This document shows positions 47,346 to 58,797 of a stretch of DNA of 64,000 nt, piece after piece. The notes under the pieces are model-generated. The model did no database searches. It worked only from the letters and a program-made list of their open reading frames with translations, and was not told the DNA's origin. A program made the position numbers and the translations under genes. Source of the DNA: Fragum whitleyi (lineage: Eukaryota; Mollusca; Bivalvia; Cardiida; Cardiidae); the NCBI GenBank assembly GCA_948146395.1, contig OX411548.1:37332912-37396911 (forward strand), in the 5' to 3' direction. Position 1 is the stretch's first letter; the number at the start of each line of letters is the position of its first letter.

Positions 47346-47550
47346 TTACTACTTAGATTTGTTTTTAGAAAGCATTTTAATAAACTATCTACCAATTACA
47401 AGCAATTACACAAGCATTTTAAATATGATAACTGTTTCAAACAATTGTGTTTTAATTTTCTTCCAACACTCTTTTATCACTTTACATTTTATAACATCTT
47501 TTTGACTTCTTTCGTGTGTTATTCTTTTCATCACATCAAAAACTTATTCA

Positions 47551-48243
47551 AATACATTAGTCCGAAAGCAAGTAGAGCCCTATTTTCAATAAAGCAAAGC
47601 ATTTTTGAAAAATCGATTAAACCGACAGCTGTTTTAAATGTTCGAGACTTTGATTAAGCCGATTGCTTTATATAAATGCGAAGTCTGGGGTGCATATGAT
47701 ATAAGTCTATTTATAAAAGTGAGCCGCCGTAATAGCACAGTTGGTAGCGCGTCGGACTGTCAATCTAGAGAACCCGGGTTCGATCCCCGACGGCGGCACT
47801 CATTCTTTCCGACTATTTGTCTCTCACCAATGGGTTGATAATCGTAGACCTATGTGAGATAGCAGCTGGGGGCTAAGAAAGGATGTGATGGTTGTATTGG
47901 TGAGAGAAATACCAGGAATCCATTGTAAGGTTCTCCAGCCGCCGCGATATAACTGAAAAAATATTGAAATCGGCGTTAAACTCCATTCAATTAATCTAGT
48001 TATAGAAGTTAATCTATAGAACAGTTATTTGATTTAGTAGTCAAACGGGGGAATGATGATTTTGATAAACTGCACATAAGGTTTTGCAAATATGTATTCA
48101 TTCCAAAACTTCTAATGTTGGTGTTTTAAGTGAGTTAGGGCAGTTTCCATTAGTGATAACTATTATAGTAAGGTTTTGGGTACATGCTATCCATTCAAAG
48201 GAGGATTCTCTATTATATAAAGCATACCATGAACAATTAAATG
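47551..48243 (+). pseudogene. Non-LTR retrotransposon RT 3' fragment, split by a SINE
   Basis: Plus-strand frames give KASRALFSIKQS, ETLIKPIALYKCEVWGAYD (47550-47705), then, after the SINE, SNVGVLSELGQFPL (~48110) and a region ending at 48243. These are thumb and C-terminal segments of LINE reverse transcriptases. Frameshifts are present. It ends where the gypsy LTR starts. Confidence 0.78.
47706..48008 (+). mobile_element. tRNA-derived SINE
   Basis: The body 47720-47994 is the cleanest copy: GTTGGTAGCGCGTCGGAC, GGTTCGATCCCCGACGG, middle CTCACCAATGGGTTGATAA and tail GGCGTTAAACTCCATTCAAT. TCTATTTATAAAAG is imperfectly duplicated as TCTAGTTATAGAAG. Confidence 0.85.
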
Positions 48244-48983
48244 TGTAACCGGACGCATCCGTACGGACGCTTGAACAGACACAAATCTATTGATCTAGAC
48301 TATTCTAGTTTGGACTGTAAATAAACACGCACGGACGGACAATGAGTGGTCACACTTAGTTCTGTTCTTTAGATAAACACAAGGAATTTAAACGACTGTT
48401 TTTCAATAATTCATATTTAATACGAATTCAAAACCCAAGAATATTAATAACCCTCAACAAAAATTAAATAGGGTTACTTTTAGGACGGGGACGAAAGAGA
48501 GAGTTTAGGAAAGAGAAAAGGCTGCTGAGTGAATAGTTCAAATGAAGGCACTACCAGTATAACTTCTCTCACTGAGAAAGTTACACAGTTTCGATCGACT
48601 TATATAGCCTAGCTAGGCTAAGAAGCACGTGCAGTGTGTAGCTTACGCTTTTAAATACTGTGACGTAGCTTTAACCTGGTAGTTAAATTAGCGTTACGGA
48701 AAATCAAGGTTCTGCTTAGAAAAGACACTGCAATTGCAAAAAGGAGATGAAATATTACCAAACGGACACGTCTGCAAGCGAAGATAAACTCGTAAAAGCG
48801 GTTTAAAAGTAGATTTCTGCAATAAAAAACATGTGCATATTGCCAGGTCAAAGAAATGGTAGAATACATTGAAACATATAGATTTAAACTACAAGTCATG
48901 AGGAAATGGGATTTAGTGGCAGCATAGATGTTCTGACGACGATTAAAAGAGTATTGGAAACAGGGAAAGTGGTTCCCGTTATA
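48244..48983 (-). mobile_element. Ty3/gypsy LTR, 740 bp (3' LTR of the element reading leftwards)
   Basis: On the minus strand it begins TATAACGGGAACC (a decayed TGTAAC) just after the purine tract AAGGAGGAGGGAA and ends GTCCGGTTACA, giving inverted TGTAAC/GTTACA ends. A TATA box (CTATATAAG, 48599-48607) lies inside. It is inserted in the LINE fragment that ends at 48243. The partner LTR is not in the window. Confidence 0.7.
48600..48606 (-). promoter_or_regulatory. TATA box of the gypsy LTR
   Basis: TATATAA on the minus strand, about 380 bp into the LTR, with a pyrimidine-rich region downstream. The position fits U3/R. Confidence 0.45.
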
Positions 48984-49259
48984 TTCCCTCCTCCTTAAGA
49001 TCCAATTACTATTAACAGAAATTGGCCCAAAGAAGTAGGAAATGACGTATTATGCTGAAGAAAGGATTCGTATGACATACTGTTGGGAAAAAACATCACT
49101 TGCAAAAACAAACGAGATCTAAACATTATCTGCATCGACAGAGGAGTGATGTTCATACTATAACGGGAAAATATGGCTAATTGGCGTCAGAAACAACTAC
49201 AATCGGAAACACATATCACAAAGACACTGTTTGATATAATTAAACACAATGAATGACGT

Positions 49260-49766
49260 CTACTGTCTCTTTGATTTCTTAAAAGTGACATGTCCTTGCT
49301 GTCCGTTGATGTCGTCCATCACGAACTCCTGGTCTCGGCACACCTGGCCACCACGCACTAACTTGAGGGCTACTGGAACAAGAACACGCCTCCTGGCTCT
49401 CATGACGTCTCTCTCCGGACGTTGGTAAGGGAGTACGTCTCCCGGGTCAACAAACTGACGATTGGGTTCCGTGGTCACGTGAATGTCCTGAGTGCTGACA
49501 ATGTGATGCTAAAGGCGCATGTGTCTCCGTATGTTGTCCTTTCGTTGAGACACCTCCCGGCAGCATGCGCAATGGAACAACCGCTTCTCACTGACGTGGT
49601 TGTGTGTCCAGTGTCTTTCAAATGTAGGGAACGAAGAATAGGAGTTGAGACATCCCGGAACTGTACACTGGACGATTCCACCAGGCCAAAAAGGCCTTTC
49701 TTGTTTGTGGAATTCGTCCAGCTCTTTGTCAACTCCTTCCAACACATCGGGAATAAATTCTTCCAT
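49260..49766 (-). pseudogene. C2H2 zinc-finger ORF between gypsy pol and LTR (one in-frame stop)
   Basis: The frame starts MEEFIPDVLEGVDKELDEF at 49766. Finger 1 uses Cys34, Cys39, His52 and His57 (C-x4-C-x12-H-x4-H). Finger 2 uses Cys66, Cys69 and His82; a TAG codon falls where residue 86 would be, one codon before the fourth ligand His. The same frame then stays open to 49260 with a basic RRRVLVPVALKLV segment and a Lys-rich C-terminus (168 codons plus the stop). A splice-acceptor-like TTTATGTTAG abuts the ATG. It lies downstream of pol and upstream of the LTR of the same orientation, where env would be in a retrovirus-like element. It has no signal peptide or membrane segment. Function unknown; nucleic-acid binding is inferred. 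Confidence 0.62.
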
Positions 49767-49769
49767 CTA

Positions 49770-50259
49770 ACATAAAGACAAAGAAAGATAAATAGTAAAG
49801 CAAGATAGATATTTAAAAGAAATAGATCTCTCAGACTGGTCATTACGATTCCTGAGATGAACCCCATAGTAAGAAAATCCATTCCTAAGCTTATTTATTA
49901 GATCAGGACATACATAAGAGGAAGGTTGTACATTCCTTTTAGCTCTTGTGTCAAGTCTTAATTAAGGTAATGACCTCATCCAAATTCCTTGAAATAATCT
50001 ACAAAACTAATTCAATTTATCTTAATCTTAAAAGGAAGAGTAAGAAAGGTAGAAATAGAGAGAGAGAGAGAGAGTCCCGTCCTGGTCTCAAACTGTTACC
50101 TACAGCGGAAAAAAATGTTTGTCAAATAGACATATTGTTAAGTTTATGCACATTAGACACTGTCTACAAAATAAAAAAGTTTGTCAAAATAGACAAATAA
50201 CAGTTAATAAGCTAGACTGCTTATATCACAATATTTTAAAAATTAAAACGGATTTTAAG
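49770..50259. other. Spacer between pol tail and zinc-finger ORF
   Basis: AT-rich, with an (AG)n microsatellite at 50056-50074 and no frame of interest. If the zinc-finger ORF is expressed by splicing, its intron would end here. Confidence 0.4.
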
Positions 50260-50805
50260 GAGAGAAAATCTCCTTTGGCTTAACTCGCCTGCCAGTCCTA
50301 GTGAAATATTCTTGAGCCGCGTCAGGATTACTAGCTGCAGCATTGTTTGACACATTGATATTTTCAGATAGATCTAAAAATGATTGATCCTCAAAAGATT
50401 CACTGTTTTGCTCGGGAGTTACATCTAGGTTAAAATTTCTATCCCCTTAGTAAGGCTTCAAGTGATCAATATGAAAAACCAACTGCTTTTTATCATCAAC
50501 ATGCTCTATTTTGTAGGTGACGTCGGTCAATCTTTCAAGAATTTTGTATGGCTCTACCCAACCTAAGCTAATTTTTGATTACCCAGAGGAGAATACTACG
50601 TCGCCTGAATTATAATCCCTAGGTTTAAGTCCTACGTCATACGCTTTCTTTTGTTTTGAAGCAGACTTCATAAGATTTTTAAATGCAACGTCAAAGGAGA
50701 GCTCTAGCGATGACTTTAGCCATTCTACATATTGTGATGGGGCCGGGATGTGTATAAGGGGTATTTGTACTGCCTTGCCGTACAAGTTAGCCTTAATAGC
50801 GACCT
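50260..50805 (-). pseudogene. Ty3/gypsy pol C-terminus
   Basis: Minus-strand reading: YGKAVQIPLIHIPAPSQY, a Lys-rich KQKKAYDVGLKPRDYNSGDV segment (integrase core end), a stop, SLGWVEPYKILERLTDVTYK and HIDHLKPY (chromodomain-less GPY/F-type module), then an acidic tail ending TRTGRRVKPKE. The GPY/F-like WVEPYKI and the tail are typical of gypsy pol. The upstream part of pol is cut off at 50806 by the satellite. Confidence 0.75.
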
Positions 50806-53800
50806 GACTGGGTTGAAATTTTTTTCGTTTGGCTGTAATGAGAAATTCTTCACCTTGGTTAAGAAGAAATTTTTCATTCTGGCCAGGTAGGAATTTTTTT
50901 ATCTGACTGGGGTGAAATTTTTTTCGTTTGGCTGTAATGAGAAATTCTTCACCTTGGTTAGGAAGAAATTTTTTATTCTGGCCAGGTAGGAATTTTTTTT
51001 TATCTGACTGGGGTAAAAAAATTTTTGTTTGGCTGTAATGAGAAATTCTTCACCTTGGTTAGGAAGATTTTTTTATTCTGGCCAGGTAGGATTTTTTATC
51101 TAACTGGTGTGAAAATTTTTTCGTTTGGCTGTAATGAGAAATTCTTCACCCTGGTTAGGAAGAAATTTTTTTATTCTGGTATAGCCGGGATGTGTATAAG
51201 GGGTATTTGTAATGCCTTGCCGTACAAGTTAGCCTTAATAGCGACGTGGTAGAGCACTCGCTTTGGGATGAAGAGGTCCCGGGTTCGAATCCCGTTGGAG
51301 TCGAATATTTAATTTTTCATCTGGCCAGATAGGAATTCTTTTTACCTGACTGGGTTGAAAAAATTTTTGTTTCGCTGTAATGAGAAATTCTTCACCTTGG
51401 TTAGGAAGAAATTTTTTATTCTGGCCAGGTAGGAAATGTGTTTATCTGACTGGGTTGAAAAAAATTTCATTTGGCTGTAATGAGAAATTCTTCACCTTGG
51501 TTAGGAAGAAATTTTTTATTCTGGTCAGGTAAGATTTTTTTTTATCTGACTGGGTTTTGAATTTTTTCGTTTGGCTGTAATGAGAAATTCTTCACCTTGG
51601 TTAGGAAGAAATTTTTTATTCTGGCCAGGTAGGAAATTTTTTTATCTGACTGGGGTGAAAATTTTTTCCTTTAGCTGTAATGAGAAATTCTTCACCTTAG
51701 TTAGGGAGGACATTTTTTATTCTGGTGTAGCCGGGATTTGTATAAGGGGTATTTGTAATGCCTTGCCGTACAAGTTAACCTTAATAGCGACGTGGTAGAG
51801 CACTCGCTTTGGGATGTAGAGGTCCCGGGTTCGAATCCCATTGGAGTCGAATATTTAATTTTTCATCTGGCCAGGTAGGAAATGTTTTACCTGACTGGGT
51901 TTTAAAATTTTTCGTTTGGCTGTAATGAGAAATTCTTCACCTTGGTTAGGAAGAATTTTTTTTATTCTGGCCAGGTAGGAATTTTTTTAACTGACTGGGT
52001 TGAAACATTTTTCGTTTGGCTGTAATGAGAAATTCTTCACCTTGGTTAAAAAGATTTTTATTCTGGTCAGGTAGGAAATTGTTTTATCTGAATGGGGTGA
52101 AACATTTTTAGTTTGGCTGTAATGAGAAAATTTTCACATTGGTTAGGAAGAATTGTTTTATTCTGGCCAGGTAGGAATTTTTTTTATCTGACTAGGTTTT
52201 AAAATTTTTCGTTTGGCTGTAATGAGAAATTCTTCACCTTGGTTAGGAAGATTTTTTTTTCTGGCCAGGAAGGAATTTTTTTTATCTGACTGGGTTGAAA
52301 CATTTTTCGTTTGGCTGTAATGAGAAATTCTTCACCTTGGTTAAGAAGAAATTTTTTTATTCTGGTCAGGTAGGAATTTTTTTTATCTGAATGGGGTGAA
52401 ACATTTTTAGTTTGGCTGTAATGAGAAATTCTTCACATTGGTTAGGAAGAAATTTTTTATTCTGGCCAGGTAGGAATTTTTTTTATCTGACTGGGTTTTA
52501 AAATTTTTCGTTTGGCTGTAATGAGAAATTCTTCACCTTGGTTAGGAAGATTTTTTTTTCTGGCCAGGAAGGAATTTTTTTTATCTGACTGAGTTGAAAT
52601 TTTTTTGTTTGGCTGTAATGAGAAATTCTTCACCTTGGTTAGGAAGAAATTTTTTATTCTGGCCAGGTAGGAAATTTTTTATCTGACTGGGTTGAAAAAT
52701 TTTCGTTTGGCTGAAATGAGAAATTCTTCACCTTGGTTAGGAAGAATTTTTTTTATATTGGCCAGGTAGGAAATTTTTTTATCTGACTGGGGTGAAAATT
52801 TTTTCGTTTGGCTGTAATGAGAAATTCTTCACCCTGGTTAGGAAGAAATTTTTTCATTCTGGTGTAGCCGGGATGTGTATAAGGGGTATTTTTACTGCCT
52901 TGTCGTACAAGTTAGCCTAAATAGCGACGTGGTACAGCATTCGCTTTGGGATGTAGAGGTCCCGGGTTCGAATCCCATTGGAATCGAATATTTAATTTTT
53001 CATCTGGCCAGGTAGGAATATTTTTTACCTGACTGGTGTGAAAATTGTTTCGTTTGGCTGTAATGAGAAATTCTTCACCTTGGTTAGGAAGAAATTTTTT
53101 ATTCTGGCCAGGTAGGAAATTTTTTAATCTGACTGGGGTGAAAAATTTTTCGATTGGCTGTAATGAGAAATTCTTTTCCTTGGTTTGGAAGAAATTTTTT
53201 TCATTCTGGTGTAGCCGGGATGTGTATAAGGGGTATTTGTACTGCCTTGCCGTACAAGTTAGCCTTAATAGCGACGTGGTAGAGCACTCGCTTTAAGCTG
53301 TAGAGGTCCCGGGTTCGAATCCCATTGGAGTCGAATATTTAATTTTTCATCTGGCCAGGTAGGAATTTTTTTACCTGACTGAGTTGAAAAATTTTTTGTT
53401 TGGCTGTAATGAGAAATTTTTCACCTTGGTTAGGAAGAAACTTTTTATTCTGGCCAGGTAGGAAATTTTTTTATCTAACTGGGTTGAAATTTTTTTCGTT
53501 TGGCTGTAATGAGAAATTATTCACCTTGGTTAGGAAGAAATTTTTTATTCTGGCCAGGTAGGAATTTTTTTTTATCTGACTTGGTTGAAAATTTTTTCGT
53601 TAGGCTGTAAAGAGAAATTCTTAACCTTGGTTAGGAAGAAATTTTTTTATTCTGGCCAGGTAGGAAACTTTTTTTATCTAACTGGTGTAAAAAAAATTTC
53701 GTTTGGCTGTAATGAGAAATTCTTCACCCTGATCCTTCACCTTGATTGGGAAGAAATTTTTTTATTCTGGACAGGTAGGAACTTTTTTTTATCTGACTGG

Positions 53801-56800
53801 GGTGAAAAATTTTTCGTTTGGCTGTAATGAGAAATTCTTCACCTTGGTTAGGAAGAAATTTTTTATTCTGGCCAGGTAGGAAATTTTTTTTATCTGACTG
53901 GGGTGAAAATGTTTTCGTTTGGCTGTAATGAGAAATTTTCACCTTGGTTAGGAAGAAATTTTTTATTCTGGCCAGGTAGGAATTTTTTTTTTATCTAACT
54001 TGTGTGAATTTTTTTTCGTCTGGCTGTAATGAGAAATTCTTCACCTTGGTTAGGAAGAAATTTTTTATTCTGACCAGGAAGGAATTTTTTTTATCTGACT
54101 GGGGTGAAATTTTTTTCGTTTGGCTGTAATGATAATTCTTCACCTTGGTTAGGAAGAAATTTTTTATTCTGGTCAGGTAGGAAATTATTTTATTCTGGCC
54201 AAGTAGGAATTTTTTTTATCTGCTGTTATGAGAAATTCTTCATCTTGGTTAAGAAGAAATTTTTTATTCTGGCCAGGTAGCAATTTTTTTTATCTGACTG
54301 GATTGAAAAATTTTTCGTTTGGCTGAAATGAGAAATTCTTTACCTTGGTAAGGAAGAATTTTTTTATATTGGCCAGGTAGGAAATTTTTCTATCTGACTG
54401 GGTTGAAAATTTTTTCGTTTGGCTGTAATGAGAAATTCTTCACCTTGGTTAGGAAGAAATTTTTTATTCTGGCCAGGTAGGAAATTTTTTTTTATCTGAC
54501 TTGGTTGAAAATTTTTTTGATAGGCTGTAATGAGAAATTCTTCACCTTGGTTAGGAAGAAATTTTTTATTCAGGTCAGATAGGAAACTTTTTTTTATCTA
54601 ACTGGTGTGAAAATTTTTTCGTTTGGATGTAATGAGAAATTCTTCACCCTGATTCTTCACCTTGATTAGGAAGAATTTTTTTATTCTGGACAGGTAGGAA
54701 TTTTTTTTATCTGACTGGGGTTTAAAATTTTTCGTATGGCTGTAATGAGAAATTCTTCACCTTGGTTAGGAAGAAATTTTTTTTTCTGGCCAGGTAGGAA
54801 TATTTTTTATCTAACTTGTGTGAATTTTTTTCCGTTTGGCTGTAATGAGAAATTCTTCACCTTGGTTAGGAATAAATTTTTTATTCTGACCAGGTAGGAA
54901 ATTCTTTTTTCTGACTGGGGTGAAAATTTTTCTCGTTTGGCTGTAATGATAAATTTTTCACCTTGGTTAGGAAGAATTTTTTTATGCTGGCCAGGTAGGA
55001 AATTTTTTTATCTGACTGGGGTGAAAATTTTTTCGTTTGGCTGTAATGAAAAATTCTTCACCTTGCTTAGGAAGAAATTTTTTATTCTGGCCAGGTAGGA
55101 ATTTTTTTTATCTACTTCGGGTGAACATTTTTTCGTTTGGGTTGAAAAATTTTTCGTTTGGCTGTAATGAGAAATTCTTCACCTTGGTTAGGAAGAAATT
55201 TTTTTATCTGCCTGGGTTGAAATCTTTTTTGGCTGTAATGAGAAATTCTTCACCTCGGTTATGAAGAAATTTTTTTATCTGGTGTAGCCGGGATCTGTAT
55301 AAAAGGTGTTTGTACTGCCTTGCCGTACAAGCCTTAATAGCGACGTGGTAGAGCACTCGCTTTGGGATGAAGAGGTCCCGGGTTCAAATCCCATTGGAGT
55401 CGAAAATTTTATTTTTCATCGGGCCAGGGTAGGAATTTTTTTTCCTGACTGGGTTGAAAAATTTGTCGTTTGGCTGTTATGAGAAATTCTTCACCTTGGT
55501 TAGTAAGAATTTTTTTTTATCTGACTGGGTTGAAAAATTTTTTCGTTTGGCTGTAATGAGAAATTCTTCACCTTGGTTAGGAAGAATTTTTTTTTCTGAC
55601 TGGGTTGAAAATTTTTTCGTTTGACTGTAATGAGGAATTCTTCACCTTGGTTAGGAACATTTTTTTTTAATCTGGTGAAGCCGGGATGTGTATAAGAGGT
55701 GTTTGTACTGCCTTGCCCAGCAAGCCTTAATAGCGATGTGGTAGAGCACTCGCTTTGGGATGTAGAGGTCCCGGGTTCGAATCCCATTGGAGTAGAATAT
55801 TTAATTTTTCATTCTGGCCAGGAAGGAATTTTTTTTATCTGACTGGGTTGAAAAATTTTCGTTTGTCTGTAATGAGAAATTCTTCACCTTGGTTAGGAAG
55901 AATTTTTTTATCTGACTGGGTTGAAAAATTTATCGTTTGGCTGTAATGAGAAATTCTTCACCTTCAGGCTTGGTTAGGAAGAATTTTTTTATCTGACTGG
56001 GTTGAAATATTTCGTTTGGCTGTAATGAAAAATTCTTCACCTTGGTTAGGAAGAAATTTTTTTTATCTGGTTTAGCCGGGATGTGTATAAGAGGTGTTTG
56101 TACTGCCTTGCCGTACAAGCCTTAATAGCGACGTGGTAGAGCACTCGCTTTGGGATTTAGAGGTCCCGGGTTCGAATCCCATTGGAGTCGAATATTTAAT
56201 TTTTCATCTGGCCAGGGTGAGAATTTTTTTTGCCTGACTGGGTTGAAAAAAAATTTTTCGTTTGGCTGTAATGAGAAATTCTTCACCTTGGTTAGGAAGA
56301 AATTATTTTTTTTATCTGGCTGTGTTGAAAAAAATTTTTCGTTTGGCTGTAATGAGAAATTCTTCACCTTGGTTAGGAAGAATTTTTTTTATCTGACTTG
56401 GTTGAAAAATTTTTCGTTTGGCTGTTATGAGAAATTCTTCACCTTGGTTAGGAAGAATTTTTTTTTCTGACTGGGTTAAAAATTTTTTCGTTTGGCTGTC
56501 ATGAGAAATTCTTCACCTTGGTAAGGAAGAAATTTTTATATCTGACTGGCTTGAAAAATTTTTCGTTTGGCTGTAATGAGAAATTCTTCACCTTGGTTAG
56601 GAAGAATTTTTTTTATCTGATTGTGTTGAAAATTTTTTCGTTTGGCTGTAATGAGAAATTCTTCACCTTGGTTAGGAAGAAATTTTTTTATGTGGTGTAG
56701 CCGGGATGTGTATAAGAGGTGTTTGTGCTGCCTTGCCGTACATATAAACCTTAATAGCGACGTGGTAGAGCACTCGCTTTGGGATGTAGAGCTCCCGGCT

Positions 56801-57094
56801 TCGAATCCCATTGGAGTCGAATATTAATTTTTTCATCTGGCCAGGTTAGGAATTTTTTTTTTCCTGACTGGGTTGAAAAATTTTTTGTTTGTCTGTAATG
56901 AGAAATTCTTCACCTTGGTTAGGAGGGATTTTTTTTTTATCTGACTGGGTTGAAAAAAAATTTGTTTGGCTGTAATGAGAAATTCTTCACCTTCAGGCTT
57001 GGTTAGGAAGAATTTTTTTTTATCTGACTGGGTTGAAAATTTTTTCGTTTGGCTGTAATGAGAAATTCTTCACCTTGGTTAGGAAGAATTTTTT

Positions 57095-58797
57095 AGCTCA
57101 CCTGAGCACAAAGTGCTCAAGGTGAGCTTTTGTGGTCGCATGATGTCCGGCGTCCATCGTCCGTCGTCCGTCGTCAGTCGTCCGTCGTGCGGCGTCAACA
57201 TTTACCTTGTAGACACTCTAGAGGCCATGTTTTTTGCTCAATCATCCTGAAAATTGGTCAGAATGATTATCTTGATAAAATCTCGGTCAAGTTCGAAATT
57301 GGGTCAAGTGGGGTCAAAAATGAGGTCACAGGGTCAAATCTAAGGAAAACCTTGTAGACACTCTAGAGGCCATGTTTTTTGCACAATCAACCTGAAAATT
57401 GGTCAGAATGATTATCTTGATATAATCTAGTTCAAGTTCGAAATTGGGTCAAGTGGGGTCAAAAATGAGATCACAGGGTCAAATCTAAGAAAAACCTTGT
57501 AGACACTCTAGAGGCCACATTTTTTGTCCAATCAATCTGAAATTTGGTCCGAAGGATTGTCTTGATGAAATGTCGGACAAGTTCGAAATTGGGTCAAGTG
57601 GGGTCAAAAATGAGGTCACAGGGTCAAATCTTAGAAAAACCTTGTAGACACTCTAGAGGCCACATTTTTTGCACAATCAACCTGAAATTTGGTCAGAATG
57701 ATTGTCTAGATGAATTCTAGGACAAGTTTGAAATTGGGTCAAGTGGGGTCAAAAATGAGGTCACGGGGTCAAATCTTAGAAAAACCTTGTAGACACTCTA
57801 GAAGTCGTTTTTTAAGCCCGATCAACCTGAAATTTGGTCAGAATGATTGTCTTGATGAAATCTCGGACAAGTTCGAAATTGGGTCAAGTGGGGTCAAAAA
57901 TGAGGTCACGGGGTCAAATCTTAGAAAAACCTTGTAGACACTCTAGAGGCCACATTTTTTGCCAAATCAACCTGAAATTTGGTCAGAATGATTGTCTTGA
58001 TGAACTCTAGGACAAGTTTGAAATTGGGTCAAGTGGGGTCAAAAATGAGGTCACGGGGTCAAATCTTAAAAAAACCTTGTAGACACTCTAGAAATCGTAA
58101 TTTTTGCCCGATCAACCTGAAATTTGGTCGGAATGATTGTCTTGATGAAATCTCGGACAAGTTTGAAATTGGGTCAAGTGGGGTCAAAAATGAGGTCACG
58201 GGGTCAAATCTTAGAAAAACCTTGTAGACACTCTAGAAGTCAGATTTTTTGCCCGATTAACCTGAAATTTGGTCAGAATGATTGTCTTGATGAAATCTCG
58301 AACAAGTTCGAAATTGGGTCAAGTGGGGTCAAAAATGAGGTCACGGGGTCAAATATTTGAAAAACCTTGTAGACACTCTAGAAGCCATATTTTGTGCCTA
58401 ATCAACCTGAAATTTGGTTCGAATTATTGTTTTGATGAAATCTCGGACAAGTTTGAAATTGGGTCAAGTGGGGTCAAAAATGAGGTCACAGGGTCAAATT
58501 TTAGAAAAACTTTGTAGACACTCTAGAAATCATATTTTTTGCCTGATCAACCTGAAAATTGGTCAGAATGATCATCTTGATGAAATCTTGGTCAATTTTG
58601 AAATTGGGTCAAGTGGGGTCAAAAATGAGGTTACAGGGTCAAATCTTAGAAAAACCTTGTAAGCAGTGTAGAGGCATCATTTTTTGCCTAATCGACCTGA
58701 AATTTGGTAAGAATTCTTCATCCTTTATAAATCTACTTTAAACTATTTTCGACAGTTCATTCAGGTGAGCGATTTAGGGCCACTATGGCCCTCTTGT
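57095..58797 (+). mobile_element. Hairpin-ended element family A with eleven 145-bp units, inserted in the satellite
   Basis: The head palindrome AGCTCACCTGAGCAC-AAA-GTGCTCAAGGTGAGCT is at 57095-57128; (CGTCCGTCGT)n follows. Eleven units start with CCTTGTAGACACTCTAGA near 57204, 57350, 57495, 57640 and every 145 bp to 58655. The tail AGGTGAGCGATTTA, hairpin GGGCCA-CTA-TGGCCC and TCTTGTTT ends at 58797. Insertion is within a T run of a satellite monomer, with no clear duplication. Confidence 0.85.
57204..58740 (+). repeat. 145-bp tandem array inside the family A element
   Basis: Each unit contains AATTGGGTCAAGTGGGGTCA and AAAATGAGGTCAC. A single related unit stands alone at 11335-11510 in the UHRF1-like intron and another at 25940-26090. 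The ORFs it gives (75-82 codons) are an effect of the repeat. Confidence 0.85.

Noticed and set aside
57130..58741. 75-82-codon ORFs such as MVRMIVLM...GSKMRSRGQI
   Set aside because: They recur every 145 bp in step with the tandem unit and change frame from unit to unit; repeat artefacts.
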